The notes beneath the pieces are model-generated. The model worked only from the letters and a program-made list of their open reading frames with translations, was not told the DNA's origin and ran no database searches. Shown here piece by piece: positions 35,014 through 44,398 of a DNA stretch of 64,000 nt. This DNA comes from JAOTZA01 sp965224065. GTDB taxonomy: Bacteria > Acidobacteriota > Thermoanaerobaculia > Multivoradales > JAHEKO01. The stretch covers positions 806,001-870,000 of the forward strand of contig CBDCYF010000005.1 in the NCBI GenBank assembly GCA_965224065.1. The letters are read 5' to 3'. Both the position numbers and the translations under genes were made by a program. Within the stretch, counting starts at the first letter, position 1; the number at the start of each line of letters is the position of its first letter.

Positions 35014-36051
35014 CTAATGTCGCTTCATCTTATACAACTTCTGCGCCGAAGCCCGCACCGCATTGGCTACATTGCGGTCGCGGGTGAAGGCCTGAAGGTC
35101 GCGCACCGCGAGCCTTGGCAACAACCTCAGAGCTACCCCCACGGGTGTGCGTGGATTGCGTGCCAGCGCGACCACGATCGTGTACTTGCGGGTCCACTGC
35201 CGGTTACGCGAGATCGTTTCGAGCACCTCCGGCACCACCGCGCGGTTGCCGGCGACTCGCTCGATCTCCGAGTCGGGCATCGGGTTGTTGCGCAGGACGG
35301 AAGTGGCCACCATCGGGTTGGGATCGCGGAGAAGGATCGACCGCGTCGACGGCGAGCCTCCGCGCGACAGCTTGAGCCGCACCGGCACCGGCAAGCTGCG
35401 GATCTGGGTCTCATTGAGATCGGTGGCCTCGTCGACCTCCCCCTTCTCTCCCCCCTCGACCTCCCGCGCTCTGTCGATGGCGAGCTCGACCTCGGCGTCG
35501 GTCAGCTCGTCGGCTTCCCGCTCGAGTTCCTCACGGCTTTTGGGCTCGCTGCGCTCGCGCGGCAGCAGGTGATCGCGGTATTCGCGAATCCGGCGTTTGG
35601 CATACGAGCTGAGCGCGTCGTTGGTCTCGAGAGCATCGAGAATCGCCGGCTGCTCGACGATCGCATCTTGGCGCAGTAGGAGAATCTCCTGGAGATCGGC
35701 GTCGAGACGCGGCGCCAGCTCGATGAGCAGGTCGCCCGAGACCCCTCTGCGCCGCAGCACGGCCTGCAAGACCGCCGTGTGGTGGAGGTTGCGGGCACAG
35801 TAGCGGACGACCTCATCCGGTGCGTCCTCATCGATCAGCCTCGCGACGACCTCGGGGTCGGTGTCGGCCACCGTTTGACTCGCCGTCTTCGCGATCTCGG
35901 GATCGGCCGACGCTGCCAGCGAGACCTGGAGCGGAATCAGCTCGGCGCGGGCCAGAGGCAACAGGCCTTGCGCCGCCAGCAATTGCAGACGGCGGTTCCC
36001 GCCCGCGAGAACCTTCTCGACGAGCGCGCTCGAGCCGTCGGGCTCGTTCAC
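35014..36051 (-). CDS. Helical-repeat (LRV/HEAT-like) protein of unknown function, paralogue 1
   Basis: A 345-residue protein without signal peptide. It is built of short helical repeats, such as LLRDPNPMVATSVLRNNPMP and VALARNPRTPVGVALRLLPR, which resemble leucine-rich-repeat-variant modules. Its C-terminus (RNPRTPVGVALRLLPRLAVR and RDRNVANAVR) closely matches the end of the gene at 36946-37683, so the two are paralogues. The start is GTG 36051, overlapping the RodZ-like stop as GTGA. It is therefore co-translated with the RodZ-like gene. Function unknown. Confidence 0.7.
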   Translation of the reverse strand: MNEPDGSSALVEKVLAGGNRRLQLLAAQGLLPLARAELIPLQVSLAASADPEIAKTASQTVADTDPEVVARLIDEDAPDEVVRYCARNLHHTAVLQAVLRRRGVSGDLLIELAPRLDADLQEILLLRQDAIVEQPAILDALETNDALSSYAKRRIREYRDHLLPRERSEPKSREELEREADELTDAEVELAIDRAREVEGGEKGEVDEATDLNETQIRSLPVPVRLKLSRGGSPSTRSILLRDPNPMVATSVLRNNPMPDSEIERVAGNRAVVPEVLETISRNRQWTRKYTIVVALARNPRTPVGVALRLLPRLAVRDLQAFTRDRNVANAVRASAQKLYKMKRH

Positions 36052-36878
36052 CCTGACCCGTTCTCCAGTGTCCGAACGAGATCCAGATCGATCAGCACGT
36101 CGCGCGCGACGCGTCCCTGCGCGAAGTCGAGCCCGTGAACCTTGCCATTGACCTCCAGATGCACGCCACCGGGATTGCCTAACGTCAACCGGATCGCCTC
36201 TTGCCCCTCGAGCTTCATCGACTCCCCCTGGACGTGCAGCTCGCTCAACCGCCGCTCGCCATCGACCTCGACCTCGACCCAGCAATCCTCGGTGAAGTCC
36301 ATCGTCACGACGATCGGCGCAACCGCTTCGGGCTCGGCCGGTGGCTCGGAGACGGAGGGCGCCTCCGGCCCCGGCTCCGGATTGGGCTCGGCGATGACCG
36401 GCGCCGCCATCGGTGGCGGCGTTCGCTGCTCACCCTCGCGGGGCCAATACTTCGCAAAGGCATAGATCAACCCCAACAGCACAACCAGCGAGATCACCGC
36501 GGCGATCAACGGCTGCCGCGAGGACGTGGTCTTGCTCTCGACGGTCCGCTCGGAGTCGGACCAGGCTTCGTCATCGACCCCTTCGCGGTCGGCGGTCAGA
36601 TACGAGTTGACCACCTCATCGGGGTCCAGACCGACATACTTCGAATACTCGCGAAGAAAGCCGCGGGCGAACACCGGGGCCGGCAGAACGTCAAAACGAT
36701 CCTGTTCCAGGGCCTCCAGATACCGCAGGCTGATCTTGGTGACATCCGCAATCTCGCGCAGCGGGATCTCGCGGATCTCACGCTGCCGACGCAACCAGGT
36801 GCCAAAGCTGGCCTGTTCGCGCTCGGACCCGTCTTCCCAAGGAGGCTGGCGGTTTCGCTGCTGATCGGGCGCCGACAT
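36048..36878 (-). CDS. RodZ-like HTH membrane protein
   Basis: Resembles the bactofilin/MreB-associated RodZ family that organises cell shape. The N-terminal HTH_25-type domain (about residues 25-95, FGTWLRRQREIREIPLREIA and ALEQDRFDVLPAPVFARGFL) is followed by one membrane helix (PLIAAVISLVVLLGLIYAFA). A proline/glutamate-rich linker and a C-terminal DUF4115-like beta domain (TEDCWVEVEVDGERRL) complete it. The ATG 36878 gives 276 residues. It is flanked by two related helical-repeat proteins in one apparent operon. Confidence 0.85.
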   Translation of the reverse strand: MSAPDQQRNRQPPWEDGSEREQASFGTWLRRQREIREIPLREIADVTKISLRYLEALEQDRFDVLPAPVFARGFLREYSKYVGLDPDEVVNSYLTADREGVDDEAWSDSERTVESKTTSSRQPLIAAVISLVVLLGLIYAFAKYWPREGEQRTPPPMAAPVIAEPNPEPGPEAPSVSEPPAEPEAVAPIVVTMDFTEDCWVEVEVDGERRLSELHVQGESMKLEGQEAIRLTLGNPGGVHLEVNGKVHGLDFAQGRVARDVLIDLDLVRTLENGSG

Positions 36879-36945
36879 GGGCTTGAAGGGCGGATCGAAG
36901 AACTCTAGCAGGGGCCGCCACAATTTCGCCAGACGGCGAGGATCG

Positions 36946-37683
36946 TTATCTCCGCCCTCCAAGCAGGTCGGCTCGCCTCCGGACCGCGCCGGCGATCCGT
37001 CGATCCCGCGATATTTCGGACAGATCCGTTTTTTTGAGTGTCGGCAACACGTCGAGCGCCACCGCCACCGGCGTGCGCGGGTTCTTTGCCGCGGCGGCAC
37101 GCAGAAAATACCGCTGACCCCACTTTCGATCGCGCAGGATGAGCTCGATCACGGCGGGTTTTGCGCTCTCGCTGACGACCAGTGGTCCGAGCTGGCCCTC
37201 GGTCAAACGGGGATTCTCGAGCAGTGCCCGGATGACCCGCGGGCTCGGGTCGTGGCGTAGCCGTTCGATTAATCCCGGACCGGCCGCGCGGGCGATGGCG
37301 ATTTTCTCTCCCACCGCGAGACCGGCGAGCCGTTCGGCCAGCCGTTGGTCGGCAAACCGCCTCACCCGCGCCGGGACCCTAGTGTCGGCGCCCATCTGGA
37401 GTAAATCCTTCCAGTACAGGGTCGCAAGAAGATTCACCGAGCGGGCGGTAGGGGTCCGGGGATGAGCCGCCATCTCCCGGCGCACCTCGCTGGAGGTCAG
37501 CAGACGACGTTCGGCCAGCAGCATCTCGATCACCCGCCGGCTGACATACGGGTTCCGCAGCACTTTGCGAACCGCCATCGGGGCCAGCTCTTCGGCGTGC
37601 TCTCGGACCAATTCGAAGAGCTCGGCTTCGGCCGCCTCGGCCAGGCGGCGTTCGAGACCTTCCGTGTCTGCGGGCTCCGACAC
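36946..37683 (-). CDS. Helical-repeat (LRV/HEAT-like) protein of unknown function, paralogue 2
   Basis: A 245-residue soluble protein made of helical repeats. Segments such as NPYVSRRVIEMLLAERRLLT and NPRLTEGQLGPLVVSESAKP show the N-P-x-(2,3)-hydrophobic pattern of leucine-rich-repeat variants. Its C-terminus (KNPRTPVAVALDVLPTLKKT and SRDRRIAGAVRRRADLL) parallels that of the 35014-36051 gene. It lies upstream of the RodZ-like gene on the same strand. The two paralogues bracket RodZ, which suggests they act with it; that is inference. Confidence 0.68.
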   Translation of the reverse strand: MSEPADTEGLERRLAEAAEAELFELVREHAEELAPMAVRKVLRNPYVSRRVIEMLLAERRLLTSSEVRREMAAHPRTPTARSVNLLATLYWKDLLQMGADTRVPARVRRFADQRLAERLAGLAVGEKIAIARAAGPGLIERLRHDPSPRVIRALLENPRLTEGQLGPLVVSESAKPAVIELILRDRKWGQRYFLRAAAAKNPRTPVAVALDVLPTLKKTDLSEISRDRRIAGAVRRRADLLGGRR

Positions 37684-37706
37684 TGCGATACTCTACCCCG
37701 GCGAAA

Positions 37707-39782
37707 ATGGCGGTTTCTCGACAATCCCGAAAGCAGATCGAAAGCGGTGACTTCGCAGGCCTGGAGGATCAGTGGCTGGCGAAGCTCAGCGAGAATCCTC
37801 TGGATCTACCCTACTTCGTCGGCGTGGCGCGAGCGCTCGGCGGCAACGGCCAGGACGGCCGCGCCCGGGATTTGCTCGAGATTCTCGACGACCACCTGGT
37901 GGGCGAGAACGCGTGGGAGCCTCGATTGGTGGTGCTTCAAGACGCCGGACCGCTGCTTTTCCCCGACGACGGGCTTCATCCCGCGATCCTGGACACCCTC
38001 CGCAAGCTCCACCCGGAAAGCCCGAGCCGCGACGGGCTGATGGAGTTGGTGGGGCTGCACCGCGCGGTCGACGACATCCCCAAGACCTGGGAGAAAGTCG
38101 ATCGATTCCGCACTTTGATGGGCTTCGAGGTCGGTTCGGTGGTCTGGATGAAAGACAAGGGCGCCGGCCGCGTGGTCGAGGTCAACCTCGGGCTGCAGAA
38201 ACTCAAAATCGACTTTGAAGAGCACCCATCGCTCGCGGTGGGGCTCAAGGCGGCGGGCAAGCTGCTGCGCCCGGTCCCCACGGACCACTTTTTGCGCCGC
38301 AAGCTCGAGCAACCCGAAGAGCTCCGGGAACTGGCAAAGAAGGAACCGTCTCGCCTTCTCCAGTTGGTGCTCGAAAGTCAGGAAGAACCGATGAACGCAA
38401 CCGCCGTCCGCAAGTCCGTTGCCGGGCTGGTCCCCGATGGCGGTTGGAGCTCGTGGTGGTCCGCGGCCAAGAGCCACCCGCAATTAGTCGCTGCCGGCAA
38501 AGGTGCCCGTCAGACCTACCGCCTGGCCGCCAGCGAGACCGAGGCAACCGATCAGATCCTCGACACCTTTCGCTCGCGCGATCTCAAAGCGCAGATCGAC
38601 ATTTTCCGGCGCGAGGCCAAACGGGACGCGAGCTTGCGCCAAGCCATGTCGGATGAGCTAGCCGAGCACGGCCGGGCGATCGCCGGCTCGGATCCCGCGA
38701 CGGCGATCTCGATCTGGCTTGCGCTGGAGAAATCCGGGACGGCGCCCAAAGATGAAGACTGGAGCCCACAGACACTCATCCGAGAGGCCAAGGACCCCGC
38801 CGGTTGGATCGCTGTGGCCGCGGACCGAGCGCTGCGCGTCTACGCGGGGCGAGTGGTGAAAGAAGTGCGGCCCGACCGTTTGGCGGTTTTTGGGCGATGG
38901 CTGCGCAGAGAGACCGACCCCCGTGTGCTGGCGCAGCTCACCGCCGAGATCGGTAAAGAGGGTCCCGGGGCGCTGGAGAGCTTCTTTGACGATGTCCTGG
39001 CCAAACCACGAAAACACCCGGAGGTCTTTGTCTGGCTGCTCGAGAGCATCGACCAGAACTCCCACCTCGAAGGCCGCAACCCGTTGCGGCTGCTCCAACA
39101 GACGCTCGAGGCCCCCGGCCAGTCCGAGTTCTCGGGTCTGCGGGCGCGGCTCAAAAACCTGATCGAGAGCGGCGAGAGCCTGGCGGCGCACATCGCCAGC
39201 CTCGAGGCCTATCAGGCGGAACAGGCGGAAGAGCTCTTCCGGCGCGCGCCGCTCGAGGACTACGTTCGCGAGCGGCTGGTCACCGCGATCGAGCTGCGTT
39301 TTCCCGATCTGCGGAGCTCCGAGTCCGACGCGCTCTACGCCACGGCCCAGTCGATCGGCGAGCGGCGCAAGGAGCTCAAACGGCTACTCGAAGAGGAGAT
39401 TCCCGCCAACCGCCGGGCGATCGAGGAAGCTCGTGCCCTCGGTGACCTGCGCGAGAACTTCGAGTACAAGTCGGCACGCCAGCGCCACGAGTATCTTTCG
39501 GCACGCGTCAGCGCCCTCGAGGCGGACCTGCACCGCGTCCAGCCCATCGATCTCGCCAGCGTCGACACCGGCTCGGTGCGGGTCGGTACGGTCGTCTCTC
39601 TGTCCGGTTCCAACGGCACTACCCGAAGCCTCACGCTCCTGGGGCCGTGGGAAAGCGACCCCGAGCGCGGTGTTATCTCCTACCAATCGGAGACGGCGCA
39701 AAAGATGCTGGGGAAGAAAGTCGGCGATGCGATCGATCTCGATGACGACACCTGGACCGTCGCCGCGATCGAGCCGGCCTGA
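37707..39782 (+). CDS. Giant GreA/GreB-domain protein with long N-terminal helical region
   Basis: The C-terminal roughly 160 residues are a complete GreA-type transcript-cleavage factor. They have a coiled coil containing ARALGDLRENFEY (acidic tip residues D580 and E583 kept) and a FKBP-like end with GVISYQSETAQKMLGKKVGD. In front are about 520 residues. These include a KOW/CarD-like beta segment (GFEVGSVVWMKDKGAGRVVE) near 145-190 and long alpha-helical repeats. Ordinary GreA is about 158 residues, so this is a large fusion. It could be a specialised RNA-polymerase secondary-channel factor. It diverges from the repeat-protein gene. Confidence 0.82.
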   Translation: MAVSRQSRKQIESGDFAGLEDQWLAKLSENPLDLPYFVGVARALGGNGQDGRARDLLEILDDHLVGENAWEPRLVVLQDAGPLLFPDDGLHPAILDTLRKLHPESPSRDGLMELVGLHRAVDDIPKTWEKVDRFRTLMGFEVGSVVWMKDKGAGRVVEVNLGLQKLKIDFEEHPSLAVGLKAAGKLLRPVPTDHFLRRKLEQPEELRELAKKEPSRLLQLVLESQEEPMNATAVRKSVAGLVPDGGWSSWWSAAKSHPQLVAAGKGARQTYRLAASETEATDQILDTFRSRDLKAQIDIFRREAKRDASLRQAMSDELAEHGRAIAGSDPATAISIWLALEKSGTAPKDEDWSPQTLIREAKDPAGWIAVAADRALRVYAGRVVKEVRPDRLAVFGRWLRRETDPRVLAQLTAEIGKEGPGALESFFDDVLAKPRKHPEVFVWLLESIDQNSHLEGRNPLRLLQQTLEAPGQSEFSGLRARLKNLIESGESLAAHIASLEAYQAEQAEELFRRAPLEDYVRERLVTAIELRFPDLRSSESDALYATAQSIGERRKELKRLLEEEIPANRRAIEEARALGDLRENFEYKSARQRHEYLSARVSALEADLHRVQPIDLASVDTGSVRVGTVVSLSGSNGTTRSLTLLGPWESDPERGVISYQSETAQKMLGKKVGDAIDLDDDTWTVAAIEPA

Positions 39783-39813
39783 GCGCCGGTCGGGCCGGCG
39801 ACCGTCTCGCTCT

Positions 39814-40476
39814 CTACCGCGAGCTGCGAGGGAAAACGACCTCGACGACCTCTCCGCCGAGGCGCATCCGGACAGGACCCGCCAGGGGCCCGGTGACCAA
39901 CGGATCCAACTCGATGCCGGATACCACCGCGAGATCGAGTACCGTCACCGGCTCGATCTCGGGTAGGCCGCTCTCGCGCCAGCCGTTCCCTCGACGGAGA
40001 AAGACACGGTCCGCCCAATAGACCACGCCGGGCTGGAGCTCTCCGGACCCCGTTGGCGGTTCAGCCGCCGCAGACCCCTCGACGCTCGGAGGGATCACCA
40101 GGCGGGTGCCGCGAGCGTTCTGGCGCGCACCGTACACGGATGCCAGGTAGACCAGGACGGCCAGAGCCAGGACCACGCCAAAGAGCGGCGCGACGGTGGG
40201 CGGCCGAAGCCAGGAGCTCGCCCATGTCTCCCCGTTCTCCCACCAGCGGCTGGCGCTGGACGGGAAATGGACCGCGCGCTCCACTCGATGGCCCAACTCG
40301 GAGGGAGGCGTTGCCCGCTCCAGCCGCCGCAGCTCGCCCACCAACTTCCCCAATCCCTCCAATCGGTCGCGGCAGCTTTCGCAATCCACCAGATGGAGCT
40401 CGACGCGCTGGAGCTCGGAAGATCGGAGCTCGGCGTCCACATACATCGACAGTTGGCTGGCGGTGCAGTGGCTCAT
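39814..40476 (-). CDS. Zinc-finger anti-sigma factor, membrane-anchored
   Basis: Likely inhibitor of the ECF sigma factor encoded just upstream. The N-terminal ZAS motif H-x3-C-x2-C is HLVDCESC, in the context MSHCTASQLSMYVDAEL. One membrane helix (VAPLFGVVLALAVLVYLASV) places the remaining 90 residues in the periplasm, where stress sensing or proteolysis could occur. The ATG overlaps the sigma-factor stop by 4 bases. Confidence 0.87.
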   Translation of the reverse strand: MSHCTASQLSMYVDAELRSSELQRVELHLVDCESCRDRLEGLGKLVGELRRLERATPPSELGHRVERAVHFPSSASRWWENGETWASSWLRPPTVAPLFGVVLALAVLVYLASVYGARQNARGTRLVIPPSVEGSAAAEPPTGSGELQPGVVYWADRVFLRRGNGWRESGLPEIEPVTVLDLAVVSGIELDPLVTGPLAGPVRMRLGGEVVEVVFPRSSR

Positions 40477-41192
40477 CGATCCGAGCCCTCCGTCCGGCGC
40501 GCGGGTTGGCCGGCTTCGAGGTGCCGGCGCAATGCCTCGCGTCCGCGGGCGATGCGGGACCGCACGGTTCCGGGCCGCACCCCGAGAACGGTTCCGATCT
40601 GACGATAGCTCAAGCCTTCGATGTCTCTCAGAATGACCGCCTCTCGATAGTGCGGCTCGAGCTCCGGGAGCAAAGCGATCAGCCGGGCGGCGAGGTCACG
40701 ATCCACCGTTCTCTCCTCAGGATTCCGGCGGGCGTCGACCTCGCGCTCGAACCTCTCGGGGTCGCTCGGTTGAAAGCGGCTCAAACGGCGACTCCGCCGG
40801 CGCAGTCTGCTGCGACCACAGTTGACCGCGATCCGGAAGATCCAGGTCTTGAGACCGGAGTCGCCGCGGAACTTGGCGAGATGACGATGCACCCGCACAA
40901 ACGTCTCCTGGGTGCACTCCTCGGCCACGTCGGGGTCGGCGCTCATTCTCAGGGCCAGGTTATAGACCATGCGCTCAAACCGGGAATAGATCTGTGGAAA
41001 AGCCTCCGGATCGCCGTAGCGGTGGAGCTCGACCAGACGCTCATCGTCCAGACCGTCGCTTTCCGGGCTCGTCACGGGGGGCAGCGCTGTGGTCGTCTCT
41101 GCCGTCACACCATCGTCGCCCCTCGAGCGGCTCATCGACTCCGCCTGTCCCCTTTGACTCTCCTTCCGACCCGCCGGTTCCCGCCGAGCCAC
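40473..41192 (-). CDS. ECF-type RNA polymerase sigma factor
   Basis: Extracytoplasmic-function sigma-70 family. Region 2 is ERMVYNLALRMSADPDVAEECTQETF in part (with the TQETFVRVHRHLAKF segment), and KTWIFRIAVNCGRSRLRR follows. Region 4 is LPPELEPHYREAV-like (LLPELEPHYREAVILRDIEG) with the HTH SYRQIGTVLGVRPGTVRSRI. The 239-residue reading starts at GTG 41192. An ATG at 41135 preceded by GGAG would remove 19 residues and is an equally good start. It is paired with the anti-sigma gene. Confidence 0.92.
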   Translation of the reverse strand: MARREPAGRKESQRGQAESMSRSRGDDGVTAETTTALPPVTSPESDGLDDERLVELHRYGDPEAFPQIYSRFERMVYNLALRMSADPDVAEECTQETFVRVHRHLAKFRGDSGLKTWIFRIAVNCGRSRLRRRSRRLSRFQPSDPERFEREVDARRNPEERTVDRDLAARLIALLPELEPHYREAVILRDIEGLSYRQIGTVLGVRPGTVRSRIARGREALRRHLEAGQPARRTEGSDR

Positions 41193-41207
41193 GATCCGGC
41201 AGACCTT

Positions 41208-43004
41208 TCAGCGGGCCGCGCGGGGGGCCGCATCGGCCGCCACTGCGACGACACGCGATGGCGAGCCCGGGTCGCGATCCCCGTAGTAGCTGACGATCCC
41301 GCCCACGATGGCCTCGGCGAGCCGCTGCCGGTACGCCCGCGTCTGCAGCAGGCCACGATCCTGTTCGTTGGCCAGGTTGCAGACCTCGAGAAGCACCTGT
41401 GCCGGCACGGCGTTGTAGCGCAGCACCGCCGGGACCCACTCGCGTCGTTTGCGGATGACTTTGTCGCGAATCGGTTTCTCGGGGTGGACCGCCAGCCCTC
41501 GCTGCTCGAAGGAGGCGAGAAACCGGTTGGCCAACTGGCGCGAGAGTCCTTCGCTTTTCTCCCGCTCGGAGCGCGAGAAGCTGACCGTCGGCGCCTCTCG
41601 GTACTCCCGGCGGGCGGCGTAGACCGGCCCCTTCTTGGCAAAGCTGCCGGCACGATGCCGCGCGCCCGGAATGTAGACCATGGCACCCCGCAAGGAAGGA
41701 TGCAAAGAGTCGGCGTGAATCGAGACAAACACCGTCTTGTGAGGATCCGCGCCCGAAGCCAACGCCCGGCGATAGACGCTGTTGGCCAAATACCAGCGCA
41801 GGTGCAGCCCGACGGTCGAATCTTCGATCTGGTATTGCGGATCGGTCAGGATCCGGTGCCCACGCGAGGCCGGCAATACGTCCCGATTGGTACCGGGGCT
41901 GCGAATGCCATCGGCGATCGTCGGCACGACTCTGGCGGCGGTCGTCGATTCGAGCAGCTCCTGGACCCGCACCAGGATGTCGTAGACATAGACGCTCTCC
42001 CAGACGCCGTCCACCGACGCTCCCACGTCACTTCCCCCGTGCCCCGCATCGAGAATCACCGTGATGCCCTGAAGCTGTTTTGCGGTGACGCGGTTGGAGT
42101 AGCGCGAGCTGGCGAGCAGACCAGCCTCGTATTCCCGTCGCCGGGGATGCGACGCCGGAAGAAACTCGGGCTCCAAGAGATCAAATGGGATTTTGACCCG
42201 GTACCCCACCGGAATCTCGGTGACGTCGCGGATCCCGTTGTGAGCGGCGACCTCCTCGGCGACCGCATTGACGTCGTCGGCGTACAACGTTCCGGTGAAC
42301 CGGATCACCACGCTCGAGTAGAGGGCCTCCCCGGACTTGAGCCGATACGCGGCAAAATCGCCGTCGTCGTCTGTACCGTATTCGAGATAGTAGGGAGAGT
42401 CCGGTGGTAGCACCGCCCGTAGCGCCGGGCGTAGCAACCGCGCCGGAACCAGCACAAGCTGGTCGGGCTCGAGGCTGGTGTCTTCGAGACTGTTGGCCGC
42501 ACGGATGGCGCCATAGTTCTCTCCCCGCCCGGTAAACCACTCGGCGATATGCCAAAGACTCTCGCTGCCGGCGCGGCTGCCCGCGCCGACTCGGTGATAC
42601 CAGCCGGCGGTCGAAACAAAATCCTGCTCGAAGATCGCCTGGATCACATCCTGCTGGTGTTCGGGATCGAGGGCCGCAAAGGGAACGCGGTAACGCACAC
42701 CAGCGAGCAGGTTGCGAGTCCCTCCGTTCGAGGAGGCGATGACCGCCGCCGACTCCGAGGTGCCGCAAAACCGCCGTGAAAAGCTCAACAGCCCCTCTCC
42801 CCGCTGCGGCACAGCCTCCAGGTACAGTTGCCGGTCGCGATCGAGGGCCGCGACGATTCCGTCGTCGATCGAGGCACGATGGGTTCCCCTGGCGGCTGCC
42901 GGCGACGCGCCCGTCCCAACGAGAACTGCGACGGCCATAGCCCAGCCGGCCAGCCCAAACCTCCAAGGCGGGATTCTGCTTTGACCGTCGATAGTTACCC
43001 CCAT
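41208..43004 (-). CDS. N-acetylmuramoyl-L-alanine amidase (Amidase_3) with LysM-like N-terminal region
   Basis: Exported zinc amidase that cleaves peptide stems from murein. The ATG 43004 gives a signal peptide (RFGLAGWAMAVAVLVGTGAS followed by AAA). Two or three LysM-like segments follow (LLSFSRRFCGTSESAAVIAS and SLWHIAEWFTGRGENYGAIR), then the Amidase_3 domain from about residue 330. Zinc ligands are visible in ILDAGHGGSDVGA, in VWESVYVYD and in VSIHADS, and the late catalytic glutamate in LLEVCNLANE. The total of 598 residues is long for the family because of the N-terminal half. Confidence 0.9.
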   Translation of the reverse strand: MGVTIDGQSRIPPWRFGLAGWAMAVAVLVGTGASPAAARGTHRASIDDGIVAALDRDRQLYLEAVPQRGEGLLSFSRRFCGTSESAAVIASSNGGTRNLLAGVRYRVPFAALDPEHQQDVIQAIFEQDFVSTAGWYHRVGAGSRAGSESLWHIAEWFTGRGENYGAIRAANSLEDTSLEPDQLVLVPARLLRPALRAVLPPDSPYYLEYGTDDDGDFAAYRLKSGEALYSSVVIRFTGTLYADDVNAVAEEVAAHNGIRDVTEIPVGYRVKIPFDLLEPEFLPASHPRRREYEAGLLASSRYSNRVTAKQLQGITVILDAGHGGSDVGASVDGVWESVYVYDILVRVQELLESTTAARVVPTIADGIRSPGTNRDVLPASRGHRILTDPQYQIEDSTVGLHLRWYLANSVYRRALASGADPHKTVFVSIHADSLHPSLRGAMVYIPGARHRAGSFAKKGPVYAARREYREAPTVSFSRSEREKSEGLSRQLANRFLASFEQRGLAVHPEKPIRDKVIRKRREWVPAVLRYNAVPAQVLLEVCNLANEQDRGLLQTRAYRQRLAEAIVGGIVSYYGDRDPGSPSRVVAVAADAAPRAAR

Positions 43005-43017
43005 CCTCTTGGACCGA

Positions 43018-43047
43018 ATTCTAGAGGTTCGTAGTCCACCGTGGCAA
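43018..43047 (-). promoter_or_regulatory. Promoter of the amidase gene
   Basis: Minus-strand TTGCCA (43047-43042), 18-base spacer, TAGAAT (43023-43018). The predicted transcript starts only about 7 bases before the ATG at 43004, leaving an AGAGG directly against the start codon. Confidence 0.55.
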
Positions 43048-43090
43048 ATCGCCGCAGAGGGACTGGGGCGCCGACTGTAAGAATCGAGCC

Positions 43091-44380
43091 ATGACCGGAG
43101 ACCGCCAGCGGCTCCCGCAACCGCTGATCGACCTCTTGCAAACCCCCGTCGTACAAGTGGTGCGAGAGGTTTGCGGTCTCTCGGCGTGCGTGGTGGGGGG
43201 AAGCGTGCGAGACGCCCTGCTCGGCCGCCGACGAGCCGACATCGACGTGGTGGTCGCGGGGCGAGGCCGGCACCTCGCCCAGCAACTGGCCGCGGCGCTC
43301 GACGCGCGACCGATAGATCTCGGGGGGGAACGCTTTGCGTCCTATCGGCTGGTCGGCAAAAGCGCAACCGTGGACCTGTGGGACCGCGAGGAGCAGAGCC
43401 TCGAAGAGGACCTGAGGCGGCGCGACTTCACCGTCAACTCGATGGCGCTCGAGCTCGCAACCGAGCGGCTGGCCGACCCCTTTGGCGGACTTCAGGATCT
43501 CGGCCGGCGGCGGCTACGCGCGACCAACCCAAAGAGCTTTGCCGACGACCCGCTGCGGGTTCTGCGTCTGGCGCGCTTCGCGATCGATCTGGATCTGGTG
43601 CCCGTGCCCGAGACGCTCGAGCTGGCGCGCGCCTCGGCCGCCGCCGTCCCCACCGTAGCGATCGAGAGAACGCGCGGCGAGATCGAGCGACTTCTCCGCC
43701 GCCCCGATGGCCTTGAAGCCGTAAGGCTACTCGCCCGCCTCGACCTCTACCCTCTTCTCTGGGAGGCCCAGCCCGCCGGCGACGCCGTCGAGCGAGCCGT
43801 CTCGACGCTGGCCGATCTCGAGGTCTGGTCCGAGATCTTGGACCAGGTAACCGGCGGCCTGCCGGTGCGGGTCGACCCCTACCGAACTTCGATGGCCGTG
43901 CTCTACCTCAGCGCGACCGGAGCGTCGGCCGAGGCCTCCGCGGCCCCGCGCGCCTCCATGGAGAGCAGCCGGCTGCTCACCCGGCGCGACCGGCGGCACC
44001 TCGGGCTTCTGGTCGAGCCGCCCCACTTGCCGTCATCGGTCCGGGAGGCGCGTTGGTTTCTCCATCGCTGGGGCCGGGACTGGCTCGACGCCGCCGCAGT
44101 GTGGGGTAGCGCGGGCGCGGGAGGAGAGCTGAGCCCGGCCGAGCGCCTGCGGCGGGTCCAGCGGCTGGCAGATCTCGCCCGCCGTCACGCCCGGGAGATT
44201 TTTGACCCCGAAACCCTGGTCGACGGCGGTGAAATCGGGCGGCGTCTGGGGACCGGTCCAGGACCCGAGGTGGGTCGCTGTCTCGAAGCGATCCGGCGGC
44301 GTCAGGTCGAGGGCCGCCTTACCACACGCCGCCAGGCGCTGGAGTTTGTCGACGCCTGGGCGGACGACGCCCGGCGCTGA
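43091..44380 (+). CDS. tRNA nucleotidyltransferase / poly(A) polymerase family protein
   Basis: Class II nucleotidyltransferase that adds or repairs the tRNA 3' CCA end, or in some members adds A residues. Motifs are VVGGSVRDALLGR, the metal-binding DIDVVV and the RRRDFTVNSMALEL segment, followed by DPLRVLRLARFA. The C-terminal half is helical and less conserved. The 429-residue length fits. It is divergent from the amidase gene. Since the window tRNA encodes its own CCA, a repair role is plausible. Confidence 0.88.
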   Translation: MTGDRQRLPQPLIDLLQTPVVQVVREVCGLSACVVGGSVRDALLGRRRADIDVVVAGRGRHLAQQLAAALDARPIDLGGERFASYRLVGKSATVDLWDREEQSLEEDLRRRDFTVNSMALELATERLADPFGGLQDLGRRRLRATNPKSFADDPLRVLRLARFAIDLDLVPVPETLELARASAAAVPTVAIERTRGEIERLLRRPDGLEAVRLLARLDLYPLLWEAQPAGDAVERAVSTLADLEVWSEILDQVTGGLPVRVDPYRTSMAVLYLSATGASAEASAAPRASMESSRLLTRRDRRHLGLLVEPPHLPSSVREARWFLHRWGRDWLDAAAVWGSAGAGGELSPAERLRRVQRLADLARRHAREIFDPETLVDGGEIGRRLGTGPGPEVGRCLEAIRRRQVEGRLTTRRQALEFVDAWADDARR

Positions 44381-44398
44381 GAGAACTCGTCTCCCGTC

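Noticed and set aside
40053..42410. Long plus-strand open frame opposite the anti-sigma, sigma and amidase genes
   Set aside because: It crosses three well-supported minus-strand genes and shows no recognisable protein features.
43091..44380. Direct pairing of the nucleotidyltransferase with the amidase as a nucleotide-signalling defence system
   Set aside because: Motifs are those of tRNA CCA/poly(A) enzymes and the genes are divergent housekeeping neighbours, not an operon.
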